From Fusicatenibacter_A intestinipullorum (GTDB lineage Bacteria > Bacillota > Negativicutes > Acidaminococcales > Acidaminococcaceae): DNA of 64,000 nt. Within the stretch, counting starts at the first letter, position 1. Each line of letters starts with the position of its first letter. Shown here piece by piece: positions 55,203-64,000 of the stretch. The stretch covers positions 1 to 64,000 of the forward strand of contig DWZP01000004.1 of assembly GCA_019117495.1 (NCBI GenBank), given 5' to 3'. A program made the position numbers and the translations under genes. Under the pieces are notes generated by a model. It made no database searches. It was not told where the DNA came from and saw only the letters and a program-made list of their open reading frames with translations.

Positions 55203-58200
55203 ATGAATAAACTTTACTATGTCCCCCTGGGGTGCAGTGCCAGAGGATATTTTATTAATGAAATAACAGAGAAAGGCTGGGAAAATTCGCTTTTGGTTCT
55301 GCCAAGCGGCGTGCTGCAAAGCCGTGCTTTTAAAGAGGGCGCAGTACGCGTAAAAAATTTTGACGATGTTGCAACCGGTTTGCTTAATGTTAACGGCTAT
55401 GCCGGTTTGCAGCGTATTTCACGCCGCACGCAGGAGCTTATTGTCGAAGAAATTCTGCAAAAATATGCCCACGATAATAAACTCGATTATTTTAACGTTC
55501 TGGTTCAAAAGAAAGGCTTTGTTAAAGCGGTAACATCGCTTATTGGGCAGTTATCGCGCAGCGGCGCCAAAATGGAAGAAATTTACGAAGCGCTTAACGG
55601 CTGGGACAGGCCGGGCAAACTTGGGCTTAAAGACCGCGAAATTGCCGCCGTTTATACGGCTTACCGCCAGAAATTAAAAAAAGAAGACTGGTTTGACGTT
55701 GAAGGCTTGTACCGCCTTGCTGTTTATGTGTTGCAAAAAGATAACCCGGTTGTTCCGTGGGAAAATTTATATTTCAGCGAGTTTTACCGTTTTGACGGAT
55801 TGCAGATAGAACTGCTGCGCGAACTGAAAAAACATTGCAATATAAACGTTGGGTTAATGTATGACCCCAAGCGCCCGGAAATTTTTGCGGCAACGGAACA
55901 TGCCTTTGCCGATTTAAGCCGTTTTTTGGACATGGAGAAATTGCAGCCGGAGCTGCCTGAACGTGAAAACAGTTTAAAAATACTGACGGAGTATCTTGGT
56001 GAAGAAAGCAGTGCCGTATATTTCGGCAGCGGCATAAAGCTGCTGGAGGCCGCAAGCCGTGAACAGGAAATACGCACGGTGCTGCGCAGTGTTAAAAAGC
56101 TTTTGCAGAAGGGTATAAAAAGCAGTGAAATTATTATTTTGCTGAGGGATTTTTCGTTTTATGCCGGGCTGCGCAATTTAAGTGATGAATATGGCATTCC
56201 CGTTTCTTTGCCGCTGACGGCAAAACTGAATAATGAGCCTTTAACGGAGTTTATATATCTGCTTGTTAAAACAGCCGCTTATTCTGCACCGGCAGCCGCA
56301 GCCGGTAATTTATGCACGCTTATGGGCTGTCAGGCAGTAAAAATGCTGTTTGAATTTGACACGGAGCTGCTTTTGCGTTTGAAAACGGAAAAACTCTATC
56401 AATCGGTGGACAGTTTTGTTGCTGACGGCATGGAAGTGTTAAAAGATGAAGAACAGCATGAATTAAACCGTTTGCTGGATTTAATAAAAACTGTTCCCGA
56501 AAATGCCTGCATCAGCGAATATTGCACGGCGGCAGAAAATATTCTGGAAAAGCTGGACATTGCTACCGAACTTGGCAGCGCCTATAAAAACGGCAGTGCC
56601 GGTTATGACGCAATAAAGAACTATATTCTTGCTGCTGGTAAATTAAAAGATATTTTATCGCTGCTGCAAAGTGATTACGCCGCCGGAGGCATGCTTAACA
56701 AAAAAATAACGGCGCAGGATTTTGCCGATATTTTATATGAAGCGGTACAAGGTGTTGAACTTGTTCTGCAAAAAGGCGATATGAACGGCGTGCTTATTAC
56801 AGAGGCTGCTAATATACAGGGCGTTTATTATCCTTATGTTTTTCTGCTTGGCGTGCGCGAAGGGGAATTTCCGGCAGTAAAAACAGAAAACTGGATTTAT
56901 AATGATTATGAGCGTGCGGCAATGGAAGCGCTTGGTATAGATTTGCCCGGTACTATTGCCGGTTTAAACGAAGATAAATACTTTTTTGCCGCTGCGGCAG
57001 CAGCAGCCCTGCAAAGCCTTACCGTAAGCTGGTACAGTGACGATTCCGGCGGTGCATCCGCATATGTGGAAATGCTGCAAAATACTTTTGCGGATAATTC
57101 TCTTGAAGCGGAAAAATGCGCGCCGGTTAATATTGATGCTTCCTTATCGGGCGACGAACTGCTTGAAAATCTTGCTTTTGCAAACAGAAATAATAAACTG
57201 CTTGCGGAAGCTGTTGAGAACTGGGCTGAACGCAGCAGCATTGAATATATAAGAGAAAGTGGTTTTAACCGTTACAGCGGCATACTGCAAAACAGTGAGC
57301 TGTTGTCTGAACTCCCACGGAAAATTGGCAGCAGCTTCAGTGCTTCAAGGCTTGAAACTTATGCGGATTGCCCGTTTAAATTTATGGTAAGTTATTTGTG
57401 GAGGCAGGAAGAATATGCCGAAATGGATGAAGATATAAATGCTGCGGACGAAGGAAGCCTTATGCACGCTGCCGCAGCACAGTTTATAGGCCTGTATTTA
57501 AATAAAATCCTTGCAGAGTATCCGCTGGAAACTTTATGTGAAGAAATGCGGCGCATTTTTGATGCTTTAAGCAGGGAATACGAGCAAAGCGGCAAATTAA
57601 AAGACACCGTATTTTTAACTTATCAGAAAGAAAATATTTTAAAACGCCTGCTAAAATTTGTTAAAGCGGAATACAACTATGCAAAAGCATGGTACGGCTA
57701 TAAGCCTTTAAATGTGGAAATGTCTTTTGGACCGGGTACATTGCTGCCGCTTAGTTTAAGTGATGAAGACGGAGCGGTTTATAATTTTAAAGGGCGTATT
57801 GACCGCATTGACGCTGACGGCGAAAAAATTTTTGTTACCGATTACAAGCGCAGCAAAATACCGGACCCCAAAGATATGAAGGAAGGTTTGGATTTGCAGA
57901 TGCCGCTTTATTTACTGGCAGCGGAACAGCTGACAAAAGATAAAACGGTTTTGGGCGGCGATTATTTTTCTTTTAAAAGTTCCGAACGTGATAAAGGAAT
58001 AGTTTTTGACGCTAAAAATAAGCCGCCGTTCTTTACCGCAAAATCAGTAGGTGAATGGGACAGTTTTGTTGAAGAAACAAAGCAGTTTATTACCGGTTAC
58101 ATAAAAGCCATGCGCAGCGGCAATTTTAGGCCTGCTGCAAAAAGAATATGCTCGGATTATTGCCCGGCGCGTGAAATTTGCAGGCGTTTTAATGAAAAAA

Positions 58201-58229
58201 ATAACGGAGGTGCAGACGGAGATGTTTAA
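55203..58229 (+). CDS. addB: AddB-like subunit of the helicase-nuclease for double-strand break repair
   Basis: A 1008-residue protein, the usual partner of AddA in Firmicutes. AddAB resects broken ends up to a Chi-like site for RecA loading. The C-terminal PD-(D/E)XK nuclease is clear: SASRLETYADCPFKFM near residue 715, RIDRIDADGEKIFVTDYKRS near 865, and the iron-sulfur cysteines CSDYCPAREIC at the end. The N-terminal helicase-like part starts YYVPLGCSARGYFINEI, where the Walker A lysine expected from Bacillus AddB is missing. It is somewhat shorter than Bacillus AddB (about 1166). It overlaps addA. Confidence 0.87.
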   Translation: MNKLYYVPLGCSARGYFINEITEKGWENSLLVLPSGVLQSRAFKEGAVRVKNFDDVATGLLNVNGYAGLQRISRRTQELIVEEILQKYAHDNKLDYFNVLVQKKGFVKAVTSLIGQLSRSGAKMEEIYEALNGWDRPGKLGLKDREIAAVYTAYRQKLKKEDWFDVEGLYRLAVYVLQKDNPVVPWENLYFSEFYRFDGLQIELLRELKKHCNINVGLMYDPKRPEIFAATEHAFADLSRFLDMEKLQPELPERENSLKILTEYLGEESSAVYFGSGIKLLEAASREQEIRTVLRSVKKLLQKGIKSSEIIILLRDFSFYAGLRNLSDEYGIPVSLPLTAKLNNEPLTEFIYLLVKTAAYSAPAAAAGNLCTLMGCQAVKMLFEFDTELLLRLKTEKLYQSVDSFVADGMEVLKDEEQHELNRLLDLIKTVPENACISEYCTAAENILEKLDIATELGSAYKNGSAGYDAIKNYILAAGKLKDILSLLQSDYAAGGMLNKKITAQDFADILYEAVQGVELVLQKGDMNGVLITEAANIQGVYYPYVFLLGVREGEFPAVKTENWIYNDYERAAMEALGIDLPGTIAGLNEDKYFFAAAAAAALQSLTVSWYSDDSGGASAYVEMLQNTFADNSLEAEKCAPVNIDASLSGDELLENLAFANRNNKLLAEAVENWAERSSIEYIRESGFNRYSGILQNSELLSELPRKIGSSFSASRLETYADCPFKFMVSYLWRQEEYAEMDEDINAADEGSLMHAAAAQFIGLYLNKILAEYPLETLCEEMRRIFDALSREYEQSGKLKDTVFLTYQKENILKRLLKFVKAEYNYAKAWYGYKPLNVEMSFGPGTLLPLSLSDEDGAVYNFKGRIDRIDADGEKIFVTDYKRSKIPDPKDMKEGLDLQMPLYLLAAEQLTKDKTVLGGDYFSFKSSERDKGIVFDAKNKPPFFTAKSVGEWDSFVEETKQFITGYIKAMRSGNFRPAAKRICSDYCPAREICRRFNEKNNGGADGDV

Positions 58230-61200
58230 TTTTACAGAAAATCAGGCGGCAGCCATTAATACGCTTAACTGCAACGTCTCCGTATCTGCCGGTGCAGGCA
58301 GCGGCAAAACAAGAGTGCTTGTTGAACGCTTCATTAATATTCTTGCGCAGGGCATAAAAAATCCGCAGCAGGCTGTGCAGCCAAAAGAAATACTGGCAAT
58401 AACTTTTACGCGCAAAGCTGCGGCGGAGATGAAAGAACGCATACGCAAACGCCTGTATGAACTTGAAAAAGAGGATGCCGTAAATAAAGAGTTCTGGCAT
58501 AACCACAGGCAGCGTTTTGACCAGGCGCGCATCAGTACAATTCATGGTTTCTGCAACGGAATATTAAAAGAAAACCCTGTAGAAACAGGGCTGGACCCTT
58601 CGTTTAATGTTGCGGAAGAAAATGATATGCAGGAATTTTTGGAAGCCAATATCACTGGTTTTATTAAAAAAGCGATTGCAGAAAATGATTCCGGTTTGGA
58701 AGAACTTATCCGCAATTACGGAATTGAAGGCGTTAAAGAACAGCTGCTCAGCATTTATGGCATTGCGGATGAGGTTTTGAAATTTGAAAATCCGGCAGAG
58801 CCGTATAAAAAAAGTGCGGATTGTGCGCCGGAATTGCAGGCAGAGCTTACCGCACTTGTTGATGAGCTTATTGCAGGTATGGACGGTGTTGTCAAGAAAA
58901 CAACCAAGCAGTATCCTAAATTGCAGAATTTAAAGGAAAACCGCCATTTGGTTATTGAGGCAATTCAGAAATATGAAACTGAAGAAAGCCGAGCGGTGCT
59001 AAACCAATATATTGGCGTGCTTACCATGCAAGCTAAAGATAAAGCAGTTGTTGCCGAAGCTAGAGAAGCACTGAAAAAACTATACCAGGCTGCCATTGAT
59101 GCCCGTGCAGCAGAACTGGTTACCGTATGGCATAATGTTTTGCGCAGCTGCCGTAAATTTGTGCTGGCAAAGCAGGAAGAACTTAATTTAATCGGTTTCG
59201 ATGATTTGGAGAGCCTTGCTTTGAAGCTTTTGCACGATTCACAGGAAACACGGCATAAATACCAGCAGAATTTTAAATACATAATGGTTGATGAATTTCA
59301 GGATACCAATGAGCGCCAGCGCGAGATTATATACCTGTTATGCGGAGACGATAAGGACAGTTTGAACGGTAATAAGCTGTTCGTTGTTGGCGACCCCAAG
59401 CAATCAATTTACCGTTTCCGCGGTGCCGATGTTAATGTTTTTGCACGTGTGCGCAGAGATATTGCCGCTAAAAAAGGTAAAAACATTGTTCTGGATGACA
59501 ATTTCCGCACGGTGGATAAAATTCTTGATTTCTGCAATGCAACATTCCCGGATTTGTTGGGGCTTGACGAAACGCAGGATGTGTTTTTTGAAGCGCTGCG
59601 GGCCAACCGTTCAGGAACGCTTTTGCCGGAACTTATTGTAATAAACCATGATGAGCAGACGGCGCAGATGGATGCACGCGAAGCGGAAGCTGCCTTTATT
59701 GCGCAGAAAATAAAAAACCTGCATGATGAGGAAGGCATTTTATACAGCGATATTGTTATTTTGCTGCGTGCTATGACAAAGGTTGATTATTACGAAAATG
59801 CACTGAACTGCAGCGGAATACCTTGCAATGTTGTTGACGGCAAAGGTTTTTATGGAAGACAGGAAATCATTGATTTTATCAATTTGCTGACGGTTTGTGC
59901 CGACAGCAGGCGTAATTTGGAACTGGCAGGTGTTTTGCGTTCGCCATATTTTGCTGTTGATGACGAAACGCTTACTGCTTTGTTCTTTGAATTACAGGAT
60001 AATGCAGATAAATATGAAAGTTTATGGCAGATTCTGCAAAGCAGAACATATCCGGTATATTTAGCAGAAACGGAAAAAAGCAAATTAAACCGTTGCAGCG
60101 GCGTTTTAAAACAAATTTATGATGCTTCCATGTCACTGCCGCTTACGGATTTATTCAGTTTTATCGAACAGATTCTTAATCTTAATGCTGTTACTGCCGC
60201 ACAGCCGGGGGGAGAAGAAAAAAACGCCAATTTAAAGAAATTATTTGCTCTTGCCGCTGAATTTTGCCTGCACAGGCAGGGCGGACTGCGTGAATATCTT
60301 GATAACATAAAACGCCTGCGTGTGCTTAATGCGCGTGAAGCGGCAGCTGTTGCCGGTAATGCACAGGAAGCCGTAAAAATTATGACTATCCATAAATCAA
60401 AAGGGCTTGAGTTTCCAACTGTTATTTTGCCGGCACTTGATACAGGGGTTGGCGGCGGCAGCACGCAAATAAATTTTAATAAAAACACAGGGCTTGGCAT
60501 TAAAGTTGATGTTAACGGAAATTTGCAGGAAAGCAGCGTTTTTAAAGAAATAAAAGCCTTAAACAGTGAACTTGACAAGGCAGAGAAGGAACGTCAGTTT
60601 TATGTTGCGGCAACGCGTGCAAAAGACAGGCTGATTTTGTCAGGCGTTACAAAAACCAAAGGTGATAAAGGCACATGGTTTAAAAATTTGAAAAATATAT
60701 TAAGCGGCTATGAAGGCATGATTTTTACCGATGTGGACGCGGCGGAAATATTACCGCAGGAAATGCAGGCGGAAGATGATGCCGAAAGTTTTATCGGGGA
60801 AGATGTAATTGCCAATACTCTGCCGCTGCCGGAATACGGAAAAGCCTGGCAGCAGAGTTTTTCGGCTTCATCTTTACAGCAGTATAATATCTGTAAGCGC
60901 AGTTTTTATTACCATTATATTTTGCAAATGCCGCCTGTTGAGCCTCAGCTGAACGGTGAGAACGCAATTGATGCCAGAACTTTTGGCACTTTGGTGCATA
61001 AAGCACTGGAAAAATATGCCGGTAATGTAAAAAAAGCTTTAATACAGGCTGCTTATGATAATAATTTACAGGATTATGACCTTAGCGCAGCAGAAAAAAT
61101 GCTGGGAGAATATCTGCAAAGCAGTTTATATCCGGGGCTGGAGTGCAGACAGCTGCACGAAACCGGCTTTACGCTGCCTGTACTTGCAAAATACGGCATA

Positions 61201-61551
61201 AATGCGCAGTGCTACGGTTTTATAGATAACATTATTTATAATTCTGACGGCAGTTTAAGCATTATTGATTATAAAACAGGGCATGTGCCTGACGCGCTTC
61301 CCAAAGGATATAAATATCAGCTTGCCTTATATAAGCTGGCGGCGGAAGAAATGTTTAACCTGCCTGTTAAAAGTGCGGAGCTGCACTTTTTGCGCGGTTG
61401 TGTAAGTTTTGAACTTCCGGCAGACTTTAACCCGGAAGAAATTGCCGCTGAACTGCAAAGCATTTTTGCAAAAACAGATGAGCGGGAATTTACATGCAGC
61501 ACAGCTTATTGCCACAGCTGCCCGTATGCGTATTTTTGCAAAAAAATTTAA
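58222..61551 (+). CDS. addA: AddA helicase-nuclease subunit
   Basis: A protein of about 1109 residues with a UvrD-type SF1 helicase and a C-terminal nuclease. Walker A is SAGAGSGKTRVLVERF near residue 20; other helicase motifs are LAITFTRKAAAEMKER, VDEFQDTNERQ, GDPKQSIYRFRGAD, and KSKGLEFPTVIL. The nuclease has LVHKALEKY and SIIDYKTGHV. A four-cysteine set (NICKRSF, then CHSCPYAYFC) looks like an iron-sulfur staple of the AddB/Cas4 type. The start is uncertain: ATG 58222 has GGAGG 11 bases upstream, while ATG 58192 has no clear site; both overlap addB. Confidence 0.92.
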   Translation: MFNFTENQAAAINTLNCNVSVSAGAGSGKTRVLVERFINILAQGIKNPQQAVQPKEILAITFTRKAAAEMKERIRKRLYELEKEDAVNKEFWHNHRQRFDQARISTIHGFCNGILKENPVETGLDPSFNVAEENDMQEFLEANITGFIKKAIAENDSGLEELIRNYGIEGVKEQLLSIYGIADEVLKFENPAEPYKKSADCAPELQAELTALVDELIAGMDGVVKKTTKQYPKLQNLKENRHLVIEAIQKYETEESRAVLNQYIGVLTMQAKDKAVVAEAREALKKLYQAAIDARAAELVTVWHNVLRSCRKFVLAKQEELNLIGFDDLESLALKLLHDSQETRHKYQQNFKYIMVDEFQDTNERQREIIYLLCGDDKDSLNGNKLFVVGDPKQSIYRFRGADVNVFARVRRDIAAKKGKNIVLDDNFRTVDKILDFCNATFPDLLGLDETQDVFFEALRANRSGTLLPELIVINHDEQTAQMDAREAEAAFIAQKIKNLHDEEGILYSDIVILLRAMTKVDYYENALNCSGIPCNVVDGKGFYGRQEIIDFINLLTVCADSRRNLELAGVLRSPYFAVDDETLTALFFELQDNADKYESLWQILQSRTYPVYLAETEKSKLNRCSGVLKQIYDASMSLPLTDLFSFIEQILNLNAVTAAQPGGEEKNANLKKLFALAAEFCLHRQGGLREYLDNIKRLRVLNAREAAAVAGNAQEAVKIMTIHKSKGLEFPTVILPALDTGVGGGSTQINFNKNTGLGIKVDVNGNLQESSVFKEIKALNSELDKAEKERQFYVAATRAKDRLILSGVTKTKGDKGTWFKNLKNILSGYEGMIFTDVDAAEILPQEMQAEDDAESFIGEDVIANTLPLPEYGKAWQQSFSASSLQQYNICKRSFYYHYILQMPPVEPQLNGENAIDARTFGTLVHKALEKYAGNVKKALIQAAYDNNLQDYDLSAAEKMLGEYLQSSLYPGLECRQLHETGFTLPVLAKYGINAQCYGFIDNIIYNSDGSLSIIDYKTGHVPDALPKGYKYQLALYKLAAEEMFNLPVKSAELHFLRGCVSFELPADFNPEEIAAELQSIFAKTDEREFTCSTAYCHSCPYAYFCKKI

Positions 61552-61626
61552 GGCGGGAGCGCATATAGTAAAATTTGCTTTAGTATAGTATAATGTATAC
61601 AAAAAAGAATAAGAGGTGTTTACATA

Positions 61627-62571
61627 ATGAAAACAAAAATTACCGAACTTTTAGGCATTAAATATCCTGTTATCCAGGGCGGCATGGCGTGGACTTCCGA
61701 CGCTAACCTTGCTGCAGCTGTTTCCAATGCTGGCGGCGCAGGCATTATTGCTACCGGCGGCCGTACCACCGAATGGACCAAAGCAGAAATTCAAAAATGC
61801 AAAACCTTAACCGATAAACCTTTTGGCGTAAACTTAATGCTGATGGCACCGAATGTTAACGAAATTATCGAAGTTGTATGCGAAGAAAAAGTTGCTTTTG
61901 TAACTCTCGGCGCAGGCAACCCGGTTCCGCATATTGAAAAACTGCACAGTGCAGGCATTAAGGTTATTCCTGTTGTGCCGAATGTAAAACTTGCAAAACG
62001 TGTGGAAGCAGCTGGCGTAGACGCAATGGTTATTGAAGGCATGGAAGGCGGCGGGCATATCGGCCAGCAGACCACCATGGCGCTGATGACCAACGTACTG
62101 CCTCTGGTTAAAAACGTACCTGTTCTGGTTGCAGGCGGTATTGCCGACGGCCGTGGCATTGCAGCAGCACTTCTGATGGGTGCAGACGGTGTACAGATGG
62201 GTTCCCGTTTTATTCTTACCACCGAATGCCCGACTCATCCGCGTGCTAAACAGGCAATTATTGATGCTACCGACACCGATTCCGCTGTTACAGGCTTCAG
62301 CCGCAATAACGCAGTACGCTGCCTGAAAAATGAATTTACCAAAGAATATCTTGCTAAAGAAGTTGCAGGCGCTCCGCAGCAGGAACTTAATGATTTTGCA
62401 ACCGGCACCAACCGCATGGGTGCAGTAGACGGCGACATTGAGCATGGCGCAGTGCTTGTAGGCCAGAGCCTGAACGCACTTAACGAAATTCTGCCCTGCA
62501 AGGAAGTTATGGAAAAACTGATTGCCGAAGCAAGAGAAACCCTTGCCAACGCTAAAAATATTGAATTGTAA
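61627..62571 (+). CDS. fabK: FMN-dependent enoyl-ACP reductase FabK
   Basis: A 314-residue TIM-barrel flavoprotein of the FabK/nitronate monooxygenase family. FabK performs the last reduction of fatty acid elongation using NAD(P)H and FMN, in place of FabI. Segments YPVIQGGMAWTSDANLAAAV, GGAGIIATGG, PFGVNLMLMAP, EGMEGGGHIGQQTT and LVAGGIADGRGIAAAL fit FabK, including the GHIG phosphate-binding turn. Nitronate monooxygenase is the alternative. A FabK organism is expected to be insensitive to FabI inhibitors. It stands alone; no other fab gene is next to it. Confidence 0.85.
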   Translation: MKTKITELLGIKYPVIQGGMAWTSDANLAAAVSNAGGAGIIATGGRTTEWTKAEIQKCKTLTDKPFGVNLMLMAPNVNEIIEVVCEEKVAFVTLGAGNPVPHIEKLHSAGIKVIPVVPNVKLAKRVEAAGVDAMVIEGMEGGGHIGQQTTMALMTNVLPLVKNVPVLVAGGIADGRGIAAALLMGADGVQMGSRFILTTECPTHPRAKQAIIDATDTDSAVTGFSRNNAVRCLKNEFTKEYLAKEVAGAPQQELNDFATGTNRMGAVDGDIEHGAVLVGQSLNALNEILPCKEVMEKLIAEARETLANAKNIEL

Positions 62572-62584
62572 TTGTAATTAAGTT

Positions 62585-62625
62585 AAAAAACGCATTACAC
62601 TTTTTAAAGTGTAATGCGTTTTTTT
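62585..62625. terminator. Strong bidirectional terminator
   Basis: AAAAAACGCATTACACTTT pairs with AAAGTGTAATGCGTTTTTT around a TT loop: a near-perfect 19-base stem with A and T runs, between the converging fabK and OpuB-type genes. Confidence 0.92.
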
Positions 62626-62627
62626 AG

Positions 62628-64000
62628 CTATTCTTCAAAATCAGAAGTTCTTACCAAACCTTTGTCTAAAAGGAAACTGCGTGCTACTTCGGCACGGTCG
62701 CGGCCTTTTTCTACAACTTCATAGTTAAGGCTTTGCATGGTGCTGTCATCAATAGCGTTATCCAAAACTTTAAGTGCTTCAATAAGTTCCGGATATTCTT
62801 TTGCGGTTTCGCCGTTTATAAACGGGCACATATAGTATGGCGGGAAAAAGTTTTTGTCATCCTCCAGCAATACCAAATCATATTTCTGCAAAAGCCCGTC
62901 CGTGGAAAACGCCGTAATAACATCAACATTATTACTGGTAATGGCAGTATACATAAGCGTGCCGCTGAAATTGTTGACAGATTTGAATTTTATGCCGTAA
63001 GTTTTTTCGATACCTGGTAAACCGTCTTCACGTGCCGCAAATTCCGGCGAGCATCCGAAACGCAGGTTGTGGCTTACGCGGGTTAAATCCGTTACTGTTT
63101 TTAAATGGTATTTTTCGGCAGTTTCTTTGGTAACGGCCAATACATATGTATTATTAAAACCTAAACTGCCAAGCAGTTCAATGTTGTGGTCGCGCCGCAT
63201 CTGCTTTTCAACCATATTATACATTTCTTCCGGCGTAAAACCGGGGCGCAGTTTATTTTTTAATATAGTGCTGTAACCTGTGCCGGTATATTCAGGGTAC
63301 AAATCAATTTCACCGCTGCGCAGGGCTTCAAAGGCAATCATTGTGCCGCCAAGCGCAAGGCGCCGCTCAACCTTGATATCGGTTTTGGCTTCAATTAAAT
63401 CAGCAAGCATATTGCCGATAATCACGCTTTCGGTTGCATCTTTGGAGCCGATGCGGATATCCGGACGGTTTACAAGTTCGCGCCCAAGCAAAAATCCGCC
63501 GCTGATAAGAATGATGCATGCGGCAATGGCCAGAGTTTTTTTGCGCTGGCTTTTAATTTGCTCAATAGTTTTGGTTGACATTTTTTTGGAAGCGGGCTGT
63601 AATGAAACAGGCGTAACTGCTGTTTCGATTTTGCTCATCACAAAATCCATTAAAAGTGCAAGGCAGCAGGCTGGTATGGCACCGGCCAGAATCATGGCGG
63701 AATTATCGGTTTGGATACCGCTTAAAACAAGCGTGCCAAGACCTCCGGCGCCTATGTAGGCGGCTATTGTCATCAGCCCTACGGCGTTAACGCTGGAAAT
63801 GCGTATACCGGCCATAATTACCGGCAGCGACAGAGGCAGGCGCACTTTAAATAAAATCTGCATGTCTGTCATGCCGATACCTTTTGCTGCTTCCAAAGTT
63901 TCGGAACTGATATTGCGCAGACCTGTACAGGTATTTTTTAAAATAGGCAAAAGGGAATAAAGCACAACCATGGATACGGCGGTAATAGAACCGATACCCA
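62628..64000 (-). CDS. OpuB-type ABC transporter permease/substrate-binding fusion (5' end outside the window)
   Basis: The minus-strand frame runs from the right edge to the stop at 62628; about 457 codons are visible. It is open through the edge, and the codons before the first Met (GIGSITAVS) continue a typical permease, so the gene is cut by the window rather than starting at 63971. The N-terminal visible part is the OpuBB/ProW-like permease (LYSLLPILKNTCTGLRNIS, then the EAAKGIGMT coupling loop). After a last helix (about residues 145-165 from the Met) comes an OpuAC-type binding domain (IRIGSKDATESVIIGNMLAD, LYPEYTGTGY). It should import glycine betaine, choline, carnitine or related osmolytes. 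Confidence 0.92.
   Translation of the reverse strand, partial: GIGSITAVSMVVLYSLLPILKNTCTGLRNISSETLEAAKGIGMTDMQILFKVRLPLSLPVIMAGIRISSVNAVGLMTIAAYIGAGGLGTLVLSGIQTDNSAMILAGAIPACCLALLMDFVMSKIETAVTPVSLQPASKKMSTKTIEQIKSQRKKTLAIAACIILISGGFLLGRELVNRPDIRIGSKDATESVIIGNMLADLIEAKTDIKVERRLALGGTMIAFEALRSGEIDLYPEYTGTGYSTILKNKLRPGFTPEEMYNMVEKQMRRDHNIELLGSLGFNNTYVLAVTKETAEKYHLKTVTDLTRVSHNLRFGCSPEFAAREDGLPGIEKTYGIKFKSVNNFSGTLMYTAITSNNVDVITAFSTDGLLQKYDLVLLEDDKNFFPPYYMCPFINGETAKEYPELIEALKVLDNAIDDSTMQSLNYEVVEKGRDRAEVARSFLLDKGLVRTSDFEE

Noticed and set aside
63971..63971. Start of the OpuB-type gene at the Met codon ending at 63971
   Set aside because: The frame continues upstream to the window edge with permease-like residues (GIGSITAVS), and the visible permease part would lack most of its helices; the gene is cut by the edge.

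Overview
The window reads as chromosome of an anaerobic Negativicute (a Firmicute with an outer membrane), possibly of the Acidaminococcaceae/Phascolarctobacterium type. The reasons are a secretin and a GspC/PilP-like protein, which need an outer membrane, set among typical Firmicute genes: RemA, a PASTA-domain Ser/Thr kinase with its PP2C phosphatase, AddAB, FabK, a SAM-I riboswitch and a PerR-rubrerythrin pair. The genus is inferred, not shown. No rRNA or tRNA gene was recognised; the one stable RNA is a tmRNA.

Layout. Bases 1-352: end of a large serine recombinase gene (edge of an integrated element) and two strong hairpins. 367-4414: compact type IV pilus/type II secretion module, with secretin and GspC/PilP-like protein on the minus strand diverging from the assembly and retraction ATPases. 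4471-6207: ribosome rescue factor RqcH. 6340-22712: long plus-strand housekeeping run: yicC, remA, gmk, rpoZ, coaBC; a SAM-I riboswitch controlling metK; then priA, def, fmt, a DUF116 gene, rsmB, rlmN, PP2C phosphatase, PASTA kinase, rsgA, rpe and a peroxiredoxin. 22749-31110: the rimP-nusA-rnpM-rplGA-infB-rbfA-nrnA-truB-ribF run, then rpsO. 31235-36410: secG, an esterase, a hotdog thioesterase, rnr, smpB, a rhodanese and the tmRNA gene. SmpB, tmRNA, RNase R and RqcH are all parts of ribosome rescue and RNA/protein quality control.

36578-55003 is more accessory. It holds three tandem LarA-family nickel racemases; feoAB; perR and rubrerythrin; a FosX-like gene; a small unknown gene coupled to an exported nuclease lipoprotein; an MFS transporter; a short leader-like transcription unit; a multidomain SUFU/DUF2185 immunity-like protein followed by an Imm17-like protein; a MarR regulator with a Cys-rich small protein; an unusual lactate/malate dehydrogenase; an exported Asp/Trp/Arg repeat protein; and a glycerate kinase/GntP permease operon. 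55203-61551 is addBA (double-strand break repair). Then come fabK (fatty acid synthesis) and, at the right edge, an incomplete OpuB-type permease/binding-protein fusion.

Best candidates for new biology are the 13-residue Asp/Trp/Arg repeat protein (51851-52405) and the toxin-less immunity-like cassette with its attenuator-like leader (47274-49654). The LarA triplet, the lactate-dehydrogenase homologue with malate-type residues and the four-cysteine motif in AddA deserve a second look. All family calls come from reading motifs; no database search was run.
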